A stretch of 16,479 nt of DNA from an uncultured Dehalococcoidia bacterium. Its GTDB lineage: Bacteria; Chloroflexota; Dehalococcoidia; Dehalococcoidales; UBA3254. The stretch covers positions 1 through 16,479 of the forward strand of contig CAITCX010000447.1 in the NCBI GenBank assembly GCA_903890885.1, read 5' to 3'. A model generated the notes under the pieces. It was not told the DNA's origin. It did no database searches and saw only the letters and a program-made list of their open reading frames with translations. Shown here in pieces: positions 7,894 through 15,359 of the stretch. Made by a program: the position numbers and the translations under genes. Within the stretch, counting starts at the first letter, position 1, and every line of letters starts with the position of its first letter.

Positions 7894-8013
7894 TTGCGGT
7901 ACTCTCCCTGCCTTTTATTAAAAATAATTAAAGAGCACTCTTAAAATACCTGAGTAAATTATATACTTTTTATGATATATTAGGTACAAATAGGAAGTGT
8001 ACAGGAGCCGACT
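7894..8013. promoter_or_regulatory. Divergent promoter region, PEBP lipoprotein / acyltransferase
   Basis: The 120 bases between two divergent starts should hold promoters for both genes. On the + strand TATGAT (7971-7976) is a fair -10 about 40 bases before the GTG start, but no good -35 stands at the proper distance. The middle is AT-rich. AGGAG at 8003-8007 is the ribosome site of the + strand gene, and on the - strand GGGAG precedes the PEBP gene. I see no clear operator. Confidence 0.4.
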
Positions 8014-9240
8014 GTGAAGGATACGTCCGCTACTCTAACTAGATTGTACTATCTTGACTGGCTGAGAGTTCTGGCGATGCTTGGTATCTTCTTCTTCCAC
8101 AATGCCAGGTTCTATGATGCCTGGAGTGACTGGCATGTCAGGAATGCCACGATCGATATGGGCGCCTCTGCGCTGACCGCTTTTATGGGGCAGTGGATAA
8201 TGCCCCTGTTTTGCCTGATTGCCGGAGGCGGCACCTATTATGCCCTGAAATCAAGGAGAGCCGGCCAATTTCTGCAGGAAAGGTTCCTTCGCCTTCTGGT
8301 TCCTTTGATATTCGGCATGCTGGTTATTGTGGTGCCGCAGGCCTATTACCAGGCATTGAGCCACGGAGTACAATTCGGAGGATACAATGTCTTTCAAATA
8401 TACGGCCTGTATTTAAAAACTTTACTTGAACACGGCTGGTATCAGGAATGGTTTCATCTCTGGTTTTTGTGGTATCTCTTCCTTTATTCTCTGATCTCTT
8501 TACCCTTGTTTTTAATCGGAAGCGCTTCGGGTAAAAGTATTATATACAGGCTGGCCGTGGTTTTTCAAAAACCCTGGGCGCTGCTGGTACTGTTCGTGTT
8601 TTCAATTGCCGCAGTAAATATATTTCTGTACCCTGGCGGTTATTTTGGCAACAGAGGACAGGGTGGTTTTAACATCGTGGCTTATCTGCTTTTCTTCATC
8701 TTTGGCTATCTTATATTCGCCAACCGGCGCATCATGGAAGGTATTAAGAAAATGCGCTGGCTTATGCTTGGCGCTGCCATTGTCGCCATAGTTGGCCTGG
8801 TGGCCTTTTTTGTGGATGAAATCGCGGACCCGCTGGCCCATTTTGGCACATCCAGATTTGCCCTGGCTCATATAGTGCAATCTTTGAATACCTGGTGCTG
8901 GCTGCTGGCCATACTGGGTTTCGGCAGTCGCTATCTGGACAGGCACAATAAAATACTTTCATATGCTAATCAGGCAGTCCTGCCATTCTATATCTTGCAC
9001 CAGACCGTCATCATCACGATTGGCTACTACGTGGTGCAGTGGAATACCGGGGTTGGCTTCAAGTACCTTATGATAAGCACAACCTCTTTTGTGGCCATAA
9101 TGGTTATATACGAGCTTTTGGTGAGACGTATAAACGTTTTCCGTTTTCTCTTTGGATTGAAACCCCAGAGAAAACCGCCTGTTCATAGAATGCCTGAACA
9201 AGGGCCGTTTACGTCAGGACCGTTGGTAGATATCAAATGA
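8014..9240 (+). CDS. Integral membrane acyltransferase, acyltransferase-3 family (OpgC/MdoC-like)
   Basis: This is a 408-residue multi-spanning membrane protein with about ten hydrophobic helices, the usual size for acyltransferase-3 proteins. These transfer acyl groups such as acetyl or succinyl to cell-surface sugars. The family's conserved Arg and His are present as R18-x10-H29 in the first helix (YLDWLRVLAMLG...FFFHN). The RLLVPLIFGMLVIVVPQAYY block and the C-terminal LPFYILHQTVII segment resemble the OpgC/MdoC branch, which modifies periplasmic glucans. The GTG start is chosen because AGGAG (8003-8007) lies six bases upstream and the family's N terminus follows at once. The ~30-residue tail is cytoplasmic and basic. 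The gene is transcribed alone: divergent from the PEBP gene and closed by a terminator 45 bases after its stop. The acceptor molecule is unknown. Confidence 0.92.
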   Translation: MKDTSATLTRLYYLDWLRVLAMLGIFFFHNARFYDAWSDWHVRNATIDMGASALTAFMGQWIMPLFCLIAGGGTYYALKSRRAGQFLQERFLRLLVPLIFGMLVIVVPQAYYQALSHGVQFGGYNVFQIYGLYLKTLLEHGWYQEWFHLWFLWYLFLYSLISLPLFLIGSASGKSIIYRLAVVFQKPWALLVLFVFSIAAVNIFLYPGGYFGNRGQGGFNIVAYLLFFIFGYLIFANRRIMEGIKKMRWLMLGAAIVAIVGLVAFFVDEIADPLAHFGTSRFALAHIVQSLNTWCWLLAILGFGSRYLDRHNKILSYANQAVLPFYILHQTVIITIGYYVVQWNTGVGFKYLMISTTSFVAIMVIYELLVRRINVFRFLFGLKPQRKPPVHRMPEQGPFTSGPLVDIK

Positions 9241-9284
9241 AACTAAATGTTATAATTTTATTACTCTTTAAAAGAAGGAACCAG

Positions 9285-9319
9285 AACGATGGAGCGGAGT
9301 TTTCCACCCATCGTTTTTT
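9285..9319 (+). terminator. Rho-independent terminator after the acyltransferase gene
   Basis: A perfect 8-bp stem AACGATGG (9285-9292) / CCATCGTT (9308-9315) encloses a loop that can pair further (GGA with TCC) and runs into six T's (9314-9319). This is a classical intrinsic terminator on the + strand. It separates the acyltransferase from the next gene, whose start lies only 41 bases further on. Confidence 0.85.
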
Positions 9320-9360
9320 AAATTTATCCCGCGAAAGACTTAGATTCACAGGAGGGGAGT

Positions 9361-9696
9361 ATGCCGTCCAGGGTTTTCTTGATTCAATCTGAGGGGTTGG
9401 GAAAGGGCGACGAACGTTTAGGCTTAATGCTTATGGCAAATTTCCTGCGGTTACTGGGTGAAAGCCCTGATAAACCTGCTGCCCTGGTATTCTGGAATAC
9501 TGGAGTAAAACTAGCCTGCGAAGGCTCACCGGTATTAGTTCACCTGAAAAAGCTGGAAGAGCAGGGGGTTGAGGTATTGGCCTGTACCACCTGCCTCGAA
9601 TATTTTGATTTGATGGATAAGCTCAAGGTTGGAAAACCGACTACCATGCTCAAGTCGATTCAATCCATGTTCAGTTCAGATATAGTCAGCCTCTAA
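9361..9696 (+). CDS. Stand-alone DsrE-like domain of the YedF type
   Basis: This is a 111-residue protein matching the C-terminal half of YedF-type proteins linked to selenium/sulfur metabolism (DsrE/DsrF-like fold). Recognisable parts are the N-terminal LIQSEGLGKGDERLGLMLMANFLRLL pattern, FWNTGVKLACEGS (44-56), LEEQGVEVLACTTCLEYF (65-82) and LKVGKPTTM. Cys53, Cys75 and Cys78 are candidates for persulfide or selenium chemistry. The two-domain relatives carry a TusA/SirA domain in front; here it is absent and the gene starts cleanly at the DsrE part, with AGGAGG (9350-9355) five bases before the ATG. It stands alone between a terminator and a promoter-like spacer, with no selenium-pathway gene (selD, selA, selB) in the window. 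Its sulfur donor or partner is therefore unknown. It could be a general sulfur-relay protein. Confidence 0.88.
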   Translation: MPSRVFLIQSEGLGKGDERLGLMLMANFLRLLGESPDKPAALVFWNTGVKLACEGSPVLVHLKKLEEQGVEVLACTTCLEYFDLMDKLKVGKPTTMLKSIQSMFSSDIVSL

Positions 9697-9765
9697 ATTT
9701 AATGTCCAGCAATTTTGGTTTTACCTGCGCCGGCCGACTCTTTTTTTAATGAGTGACCACAAAGT

Positions 9766-9795
9766 TTGTAACACAGGTCAAGAACGGGTTATTAT
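9766..9795 (+). promoter_or_regulatory. Candidate sigma-70-type promoter for the DUF6282-like gene
   Basis: TTGTAA (9766-9771) and TATTAT (9790-9795) with an 18-base gap resemble -35 and -10 boxes about 120 bases before the next gene. They lie in the 221-base spacer 9697-9917. A seven-T run (9741-9747) further upstream lacks a convincing stem. Otherwise the spacer shows nothing clear apart from the AGAGGG ribosome site at 9908-9913. Confidence 0.35.
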
Positions 9796-9917
9796 ATAGT
9801 ATGTGACTGTTTTTTCAAGTTTGCCGATAAAATTGGCTACTGAGGCGTGTTGAGCGGCACAAAGGCATGCCCTGACGGATGATTAAAGTAAAATAAAAAT
9901 ATTTTTAAGAGGGAAAA

Positions 9918-11039
9918 ATGACTGGAAAAGCTTATAATCCAAAGTTGTTCAATGAAGAAATCGAACACCACGAGAAATTCAATACTCTTCCCAAGGAAGC
10001 TGTAGAGGCTTATAGGCAGGCCAGACATGAAGGCGTGGCCAAGTCCCACTTTCCGGAGACCTGGACTTATGAAAAGCTGTGGGAACAGCATAAGGCCAAA
10101 CACTCAGGCCAGGTTGGCCATTTCATTTTCGAAATGTTCTACGATATTCACATGGGCGTGGAAGATGAACTGATTGTCAATTCAATCGATACCCAGGTGC
10201 GTCTTTACCCGGATTACGTTCCCAGGTCAAATAACATCCTGGACTATGCCGTTAAGGCCTCTAAGGCAAAGATGAGAGCTTTTGTCAGCCAGGACCACTT
10301 CTTCCCCACTTACGGGCAAGCCTGGTGTGCACAGGAAAAAGTTGACGAAATGGTACAGGCCGGTCAACTGGAGTTCGCTACCGAATGCCTGGGCGCTCAC
10401 ATGCTGGCCTGGAGCCATCATCCTGACCAGGTCCACCTGGCCAGTAAATATCCTAATCTCGGGACAATGTTGTTTTATTGCCAGACTTATGGCGGTAAAA
10501 ACTGCGGTCCCACCCTCGATATCATGGATGCAAGCGGTAAGCTGGACAAAGAAGTTAAAGAAATCATCCGGCTTTGCGCCCAGTACAAGGTACCTGTTAT
10601 GAGCGGCCATGCCGCGATGACTTATGATCGTATTTTGGCGATGGCTCAATATGCCAATGAGGTCGGGGCCAATCTGCTGTGGATGCACGCTGCTCCCTGG
10701 GCTGCTGTACCGGAAAGAGCTACTATAAAGCAATACAAGGAATTGGTTCGTCTTGGCTGTTATCTCCAGATTGACGCAAACAAGGTTCTCCCCAGCATTA
10801 TCTGGCCGATGATCGACCCCAACCAGGGTTTCGAGTGGCTGCAGGAAATGGGCACTGATCATATCATCCCGTGCACTGACGGCGGTCAACCGTTCTTTGG
10901 TGACGCGATCGATTGCTGGAAGATGTTTATCCGCGCCATGATACACTTCGGGATCAAAAAAGAAGATATTGCGACCATGATCCAGAAAAACCCTGCTGAA
11001 TTTCTTTATCTGCCTGAGAAAAGGAAAGTTAACAACTAG
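9918..11039 (+). CDS. DUF6282-like metal-dependent-hydrolase-fold protein
   Basis: This is a 373-residue protein whose central and C-terminal parts resemble DUF6282 proteins, TIM-barrel relatives of amidohydrolases. Segments that align by eye are LDYAVKASKAKMRAFVSQDHFFPT (108-131), KLDKEVKEIIRLCAQYKVPVMSGHAA (208-233), LLWMHAAP (253-260), IKQYKELVRLGCYLQID (270-286), and IIPCTDGGQP...FIRAMIHFGIKKEDIATMIQKNPAEFLYL (316-365). Likely metal or catalytic residues kept are His127, His231, His257 and Asp321. The usual first-strand D-x-H-x-H motif appears instead as D91-T-Q-V-R95, so part of the metal site seems lost or rebuilt. The N-terminal ~85 residues, rich in charge and aromatics, are longer than in typical relatives. 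It has its own promoter-like region and a strong terminator. Reaction and substrate are unknown. Confidence 0.75.
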   Translation: MTGKAYNPKLFNEEIEHHEKFNTLPKEAVEAYRQARHEGVAKSHFPETWTYEKLWEQHKAKHSGQVGHFIFEMFYDIHMGVEDELIVNSIDTQVRLYPDYVPRSNNILDYAVKASKAKMRAFVSQDHFFPTYGQAWCAQEKVDEMVQAGQLEFATECLGAHMLAWSHHPDQVHLASKYPNLGTMLFYCQTYGGKNCGPTLDIMDASGKLDKEVKEIIRLCAQYKVPVMSGHAAMTYDRILAMAQYANEVGANLLWMHAAPWAAVPERATIKQYKELVRLGCYLQIDANKVLPSIIWPMIDPNQGFEWLQEMGTDHIIPCTDGGQPFFGDAIDCWKMFIRAMIHFGIKKEDIATMIQKNPAEFLYLPEKRKVNN

Positions 11040-11066
11040 CTATAATTTCGGGTTTGATCTTTAAGC

Positions 11067-11111
11067 GCAAGCTGGAGGATAAATATTTAACAGGTCTTCC
11101 AGCTTGCTTTT
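11067..11111 (+). terminator. Strong hairpin terminator between DUF6282-like and radical SAM genes
   Basis: A 13-base arm starting GCAAGCTGG (11067-11079) pairs with 11095-11107 at 12 of 13 positions around a 15-base loop, followed by TTTT (11108-11111). The stem is strong but the U-run is short, so it may leak. It lies 27 bases past the stop and shows the downstream radical SAM gene need not share the full transcript. Confidence 0.75.
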
Positions 11112-11134
11112 GCATTTATACAGGCCCATGTAAT

Positions 11135-11140
11135 GAGGAG
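11135..11140 (+). promoter_or_regulatory. Ribosome binding site that fixes the radical SAM start
   Basis: GAGGAG lies seven bases before the GTG at 11148. An in-frame ATG at 11133 overlaps this element and has no site of its own. The GTG is therefore the better start. Confidence 0.7.
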
Positions 11141-11147
11141 TTGCCCG

Positions 11148-12149
11148 GTGATAAGAATTGTCCCCATTCAGGAAGCCTATAAAAGAAAGATAGAACGACA
11201 GGAAAAACTGCAGGGGCTGAAATTCAAATGCCACGGCAGCTGCGCTTATGTGGGCAAGGACATTTCGCCCGGGTGCTACGGTTGTTTTTATCCTGACGCA
11301 TATCATAGAGGGTTTATCCTGGGCAGGGATCTGTCCTTGCCCAATGTCTGTAATAAAGATTGTGTTTACTGCTTCGAACCTCATATCGTTCGCCAGGAGC
11401 CGGTGGTAGCCGAAGGTCTGAAACTGGGTGAGGACTGGCAAAACATGTTGAAAGAGAATCTTGAACAAGACAAGAAAAAGATCACTACCGACTGCAAGAT
11501 GCAATATTACGAGTTTACTGGTATCTGTGAGCCATTGCTTTACCTTCCGGTCATTGAAGAGTTAATGGCCTTCTTCAGGGAGGTCGTAGACCCTTTTATG
11601 GGAACCAGGGGCTGGGCTAAGATCTACACCAACGGGACCTTATTAAATTTAGACAATATCCTGAAACTTAAGAAAGCCGGGTTTGATGAGGTCAGAGTCC
11701 ACCCGGGAGCGACTAACTTTTCAAGCGAAGTGTACGAAAACCTGAGGCTGTCAGTCAAGCATATTCCCACGGTTACAGTTGAGACGCCAGCCTGGCCTCC
11801 CCATCGTAAAAAACTATTTGAAATGCTGCCGGTTATCCAGGATATAGGCATAAAGCATCTGGACATATGCCAGATTGAAATCACCGGCAAAGCCCAGCTC
11901 GAAAGGATCGAAAACGCGCTTGGTGATATTGAACTCTACCAGGCCTTTTACCCGGTCATGGATGACGGAGGTCTGGTAGAAGACATCATGCAGGAAGTGC
12001 TGGACAAAGGCTATTCCTATTCAGTAATTGATTGCAATGGTTTTGTTAAGCAGAGCCGCAGTGCCTTGTCCAACCGCAGCTATTGGACTCTTCTTAACCG
12101 CAAATATCCACCTGAATGGGAAAAGCACAGGTATGAACGGAAACTATAA
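11148..12149 (+). CDS. Radical SAM enzyme with extra N-terminal Cys cluster
   Basis: This is a 333-residue radical SAM protein when started at the GTG chosen from its ribosome site. The 4Fe-4S motif is C68-x3-C72-x2-C75 (VCNKDCVYCFE). Later elements of the fold are visible: the GEP-like FTGICEPLLY, the YTNGTLL strand and FDEVRVHPG. Ahead of the core, residues 28-46 contain Cys28, Cys32, Cys43 and Cys46 (C-x3-C-x10-C-x2-C), which could bind a second cluster or zinc. The C-terminal part (from ~240) shows no SPASM-like Cys pattern. It follows the DUF6282-like gene but is separated by a terminator, so a link is only possible. The substrate is not evident. Members of this broad group include activases and RNA- or peptide-modifying enzymes, and I cannot choose between them. 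Confidence 0.87.
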   Translation: MIRIVPIQEAYKRKIERQEKLQGLKFKCHGSCAYVGKDISPGCYGCFYPDAYHRGFILGRDLSLPNVCNKDCVYCFEPHIVRQEPVVAEGLKLGEDWQNMLKENLEQDKKKITTDCKMQYYEFTGICEPLLYLPVIEELMAFFREVVDPFMGTRGWAKIYTNGTLLNLDNILKLKKAGFDEVRVHPGATNFSSEVYENLRLSVKHIPTVTVETPAWPPHRKKLFEMLPVIQDIGIKHLDICQIEITGKAQLERIENALGDIELYQAFYPVMDDGGLVEDIMQEVLDKGYSYSVIDCNGFVKQSRSALSNRSYWTLLNRKYPPEWEKHRYERKL

Positions 12150-12258
12150 TCAATCCCATGGTTGTCAGATGGGCAACCCTGAAATTTCATAAATATTTAT
12201 ACTGTTTGTTTTACATAATTTCCTCAACGTCAAATATTTAATTCCTTCTTATTCCCCG

Positions 12259-12288
12259 ATAGCCTTTCGCCAAGGCTGTTATTTTATT
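12259..12288 (+). terminator. Candidate terminator after the radical SAM gene
   Basis: ATAGCCTT (12259-12266) pairs with AAGGCTGT (12272-12279) around a five-base loop, with one G-T wobble. The sequence then runs into a T-rich TATTTTATT tail. It lies 110 bases after the radical SAM stop in the 257-base spacer before the SPFH gene, and just ahead of a -10-like TATAAT, so it probably ends the upstream transcript. Confidence 0.55.
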
Positions 12289-12301
12289 CTGGAAATTCAA
12301 C

Positions 12302-12307
12302 TATAAT
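12302..12307 (+). promoter_or_regulatory. Candidate -10 element of the SPFH gene
   Basis: A consensus TATAAT lies about 100 bases before the SPFH start codon and right behind the candidate terminator. No good -35 hexamer is seen 16-18 bases upstream, so an activator or another sigma factor may be needed, or it may be chance in AT-rich DNA. The leader then ends with AAGGAGG (12389-12395), eleven bases before the ATG, a slightly long spacing. Confidence 0.4.
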
Positions 12308-12406
12308 GGTACTCATCGGGATTTTCAGATTCGCAGTATAGAAAGAACAAAATTCGCAAATGAAAACCCAGGTTTAGAGATAATAATTAAGGAGGTAAAC
12401 CATCAA

Positions 12407-13306
12407 ATGACTGTACTGATTATTATTGTACTCGTAGTTGTTGTTATTTTTCTGCTTTCAAAGTCGATAAGGACTGTGAGACCTACCGGACGGGGTTTAA
12501 TCGAACGCTTTGGCAGGTACAACCGTTTTGCCAATCCCGGCATCGTCTTCCTGGTACCTTTCATCGAGCGCCTGATCAGGGTCAACATCACTGAAAATAT
12601 GATTGATGCTGGCTTACAGGAGATTATTACCAGTGACAGCTTGAATGCCCAGGTTGATGCCCAGGTCTATTTCAAGGTGCGCTCGGATGAGCAGAGTGTC
12701 AAAGACTCCCAGTACAACGTGTTTAATTACATGATTCAGATCGTAGCTCTGGCGCGAACCACCTTAAGGAATATCATCGGGACTATGTCCCTCAAGGAGG
12801 CCAACAGTGAACGCGGTAAAATCAATAGCTCCCTTTATAATAACCTTTCAACTGAGACCAAGAGCTGGGGCCTTGAAATTGTGCGCACTGAGCTTAAAGA
12901 AATCAATCCTCCAACTGATGTCCAGGAGACCATGAATAAGGTGGTTAAAGCCGCTAATGAAAAGATCGCCGCTATCGATTTTGCTACTGCACGGGAAACC
13001 CAGGCTGATGGTGAAAGAAGGGCAGCTATCAAAGTGGCTGAAGGATCCAGACAGTCAGCCATTCTGCAAGCTGAGGGACTTAAGCAGGCCAAGATAACAG
13101 TAGCTGAGGGTGAGGCGCAGGCCATCAAATTGATCAATGAAGCCGCAGATCAATACTTCAAGGGAAACGCACAACTACTTCGCCAGTTACAGGCTGTAGA
13201 ACAGTCTCTCACCAACAATACCAAAATAGTAGTACCCAGCGATTCAAAACTGGTAAATGTTATCGGAGGTTTAGCTGGACTGGAAACTCATCCGTCAACC
13301 AAGTAA
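12407..13306 (+). CDS. SPFH/Band 7 (stomatin/slipin-like) membrane protein
   Basis: This is a 299-residue membrane-anchored SPFH protein. A single hydrophobic segment fills residues 3-18. It is followed by the slipin-like RPTGRGLIERFGRYNRFANPGIVFLVPFIERL start of the Band 7 domain (26-57). TSDSLNAQVDAQVYFKV (74-90) and LARTTLRNIIGTMSL (113-127) are hallmark strands and helix. From about residue 170 to 255 it is Ala/Glu/Lys-rich and probably coiled coil, with a repeated xAEGxxQA-type pattern, as in flotillin/stomatin tails. Such proteins form ring oligomers that organise membrane microdomains or control FtsH-type or NfeD-type partners. Bacterial slipins often sit beside an nfeD gene, but none is present here. 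It is transcribed alone and convergent with the ABC exporter. Confidence 0.94.
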   Translation: MTVLIIIVLVVVVIFLLSKSIRTVRPTGRGLIERFGRYNRFANPGIVFLVPFIERLIRVNITENMIDAGLQEIITSDSLNAQVDAQVYFKVRSDEQSVKDSQYNVFNYMIQIVALARTTLRNIIGTMSLKEANSERGKINSSLYNNLSTETKSWGLEIVRTELKEINPPTDVQETMNKVVKAANEKIAAIDFATARETQADGERRAAIKVAEGSRQSAILQAEGLKQAKITVAEGEAQAIKLINEAADQYFKGNAQLLRQLQAVEQSLTNNTKIVVPSDSKLVNVIGGLAGLETHPSTK

Positions 13307-13335
13307 ACTAATTATTATTAAAGTCTCCACTGATT

Positions 13336-13349
13336 GTCTGATATCGGAC
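13336..13349. repeat. Near-perfect 14-base palindrome between convergent genes
   Basis: GTCTGATATCGGAC is an inverted repeat matching at six of seven positions, centred on GATATC, in the 73-base spacer between the SPFH and ABC exporter stops. No U-run adjoins it on either strand, so it is not a standard terminator. It could still form a weak bidirectional hairpin or be chance. Confidence 0.3.
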
Positions 13350-13379
13350 GACAGCAATTATTATTCTTATATCTGCCTG

Positions 13380-15329
13380 TTACTTCTTGGACCCGCTGCG
13401 GAACTGGGTCTCGTATAAGTGGGTGTATAATCCACCCTGTGCCAGCAGTTCATCATGGCTGCCTCGCTCGATGATACAGCCGCGGTTCATGACCAGGATC
13501 AAATCTGCTGCCAGAATGGTACTCAGGCGGTGGGCGATGACAATGCTGGTGCGACCTATCATGACGCGCTTAAGGGCTTCCTGGATCAGTGCTTCTGATT
13601 GGCTGTCTAGAGAACTGGTTGCTTCGTCCAATACCAGGATACGCGGGTTTTTCAAGATGACCCGCGCCAGAGCCAGGCGCTGTTTTTCACCCCCGCTCAA
13701 CCGGTAGCCGCGTTCACCTACTACGGTTTCATATCCCAGGGGCAGACCTGCTATAAAGTCGTGAATATTAGCTGCCTTTGCCGCAGCTATTGCTTCAGCC
13801 TGCGTTGCGCCTGGTCGGCCGTACAATAGATTGACCCGCACCGTGTCATGGAAAAGATATGTTTCCTGGGTGACCATGCCTATCTGGGCGCTGAGTGAGG
13901 CCAAAGTCACATCTTGCAGGTAGTACCCGTCGATCAATATGCGGCCGGTGGTGGGGTCGTAAAGGCGCGGGATCAAATAGGTAAGAGTCGTTTTGCCGGC
14001 TCCGCTGGGACCGACCAACGCTACGAGTTGACCAGGTTCGGCTCGAAACGAGATGTTTTCAAGAACTTCAAATCGAGCCTGATTTTGTTCAACCGCCGCG
14101 TTCTCACGGTGCTGGTTGTTTTCGCTGCCGCTTCTTTTTTCAGAAGTACTTTCGGACAAAACGGTTTGTACATCCTGCATCTGGCCGAAGCGCTTCAATT
14201 CCCGGAGTGGACCTTTCCTTTCCCTGGAATAGTGGAAGCCTACATCCTGGAACTCCAGCACACCGCGTACATCCTGCAGTCTATGGGCAGCCTCTTTCTC
14301 TGTAATCTCATGAGGCACGTTAAGTACCTCAAAGACACGCTCGAAACTCACCATGGATGTGGCGAAATCCACCGGAGCATTGGTCAGTGTTTGCAGCGCG
14401 CCGTACAGACTTCCCAGATAGGCTCCCAAGGCCACGATCTTGCCTATAGTGAGACTGCCCTGAATTACAAAGAAGCCGCCAACACCATAAACCAGTGCGA
14501 TACCGATCGCACCCAGCAAGCTGGTGCTGACAAAGAAAAGAGAACCTGTCACGGCCCGCCGCACTCCGATGTTGCGCACACCTTCTGCGCGCTGCTTGAA
14601 GCGATTATCTTCATCAATAGTACGTCCGAATAGTTTTACCAGCAAGGCACCGCTTATATTGAGCATTTCTTGCGCAACGGCATTCATCCTGGCGTTAAGG
14701 TCGAGTTGCTGGCGAGTGATGTCGCGCAGCTTGTTTCCCAGTTTTCGAGCAACCAGGAAGAATAATGGAAGGATAGCCACACTAATGAGTGCCAGTCGCC
14801 ATTCAAGTGTAATCATGATGGCCATCACCATGATTGCCTGAATCAGGCTGGTGATAATGTTCACAAAAGTGTTGCTGATGCCGGATTGAGCTCCTACGAC
14901 ATCGTTGTTGATGCGGCTCATCAATTCGCCGCTTCTAGTGTGGGTAAAGAAACCCAGGGACATCCGTTGTAAATGGGAAAACAGGGCTACTCGCAGGTCA
15001 CAGATAACGCCTTCTCCCACGCGGGAATTGAGACGTCTCAGAAAGATGTTCAGTCCGCTGGTTAAAAGCGGTATTGTTATGAGAGCCACCAGCATCCAGG
15101 TCAAACGTTGCAGGTCATGCTCCGGCAGAGTCCGGTCTATCAGGTCTCGCAGTATGAGCGGGTTTATTAGCCCCAGCCCAGTTGTAGTCAGAGTAATGAG
15201 AAGCATCAGGAGTATACGCCAGCGGTAGGGTCGAGCATATTTCCAAATACGCTTCAACAGGTCCCCAGTGACTTTGGGTTTCTCATCGGGGGCGTTAATA
15301 TTGATGTGACCATGATGGCCTCGTCCCAT
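13380..15329 (-). CDS. ABC exporter half-transporter (fused membrane and ATPase domains) with linker insertion
   Basis: This is a 649-residue type IV ABC exporter subunit that would work as a dimer. The membrane domain (residues ~30-330) has about six helices and the usual LGFFTHTRSGELMSRINND coupling region. The ATPase domain has Walker A GPSGAGKTT (440-448), Q-loop GMVTQETYLF (484-493), signature LSGGEKQRLALARV (544-557), Walker B RILVLDEATSSLD (563-575) and H-loop His600, all intact. Between the first ATPase strand (FQDVGFHY, 360-367) and EVLENISF (421-428), where relatives have roughly ten residues, there are about 50 polar residues rich in Glu, Arg, Ser, Asn and Gln. The N terminus GRGHHGHININ is His-rich. 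No ribosome site precedes the ATG, and a -10-like element ends only seven bases before it, so the mRNA may be leaderless. The substrate is unknown; lipid, peptide or drug export are all possible. Confidence 0.95.
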   Translation of the reverse strand: MGRGHHGHININAPDEKPKVTGDLLKRIWKYARPYRWRILLMLLITLTTTGLGLINPLILRDLIDRTLPEHDLQRLTWMLVALITIPLLTSGLNIFLRRLNSRVGEGVICDLRVALFSHLQRMSLGFFTHTRSGELMSRINNDVVGAQSGISNTFVNIITSLIQAIMVMAIMITLEWRLALISVAILPLFFLVARKLGNKLRDITRQQLDLNARMNAVAQEMLNISGALLVKLFGRTIDEDNRFKQRAEGVRNIGVRRAVTGSLFFVSTSLLGAIGIALVYGVGGFFVIQGSLTIGKIVALGAYLGSLYGALQTLTNAPVDFATSMVSFERVFEVLNVPHEITEKEAAHRLQDVRGVLEFQDVGFHYSRERKGPLRELKRFGQMQDVQTVLSESTSEKRSGSENNQHRENAAVEQNQARFEVLENISFRAEPGQLVALVGPSGAGKTTLTYLIPRLYDPTTGRILIDGYYLQDVTLASLSAQIGMVTQETYLFHDTVRVNLLYGRPGATQAEAIAAAKAANIHDFIAGLPLGYETVVGERGYRLSGGEKQRLALARVILKNPRILVLDEATSSLDSQSEALIQEALKRVMIGRTSIVIAHRLSTILAADLILVMNRGCIIERGSHDELLAQGGLYTHLYETQFRSGSKK

Positions 15330-15336
15330 AATAACT

Positions 15337-15342
15337 ATTGTA
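15337..15342 (-). promoter_or_regulatory. Extended -10 promoter of the ABC exporter, suggesting a leaderless mRNA
   Basis: On the - strand TGATACAAT forms an extended -10 (TG, one base, TACAAT; the hexamer is 15337-15342). The exporter ATG begins seven bases downstream, close to where transcription should start, and there is no Shine-Dalgarno sequence. A tandem repeat covers the expected -35 position. Confidence 0.5.
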
Positions 15343-15359
15343 TCACTATCTGCTTTTTA

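Noticed and set aside
9741..9747. Seven-T run as terminator of the YedF-like gene
   Set aside because: The preceding GC-rich CGCCGGCCG is self-complementary without room for a loop, so I could not build a convincing stem.
10227..10946. A 239-codon open frame on the - strand inside the DUF6282-like gene
   Set aside because: It is fully antisense to a well-supported gene, shows no recognisable domain, and its composition follows the codon pattern of the + strand gene.
13914..14633. A 239-codon open frame on the + strand inside the ABC exporter gene
   Set aside because: It is antisense to conserved exporter and ATPase motifs and its translation has no family features or ribosome site.
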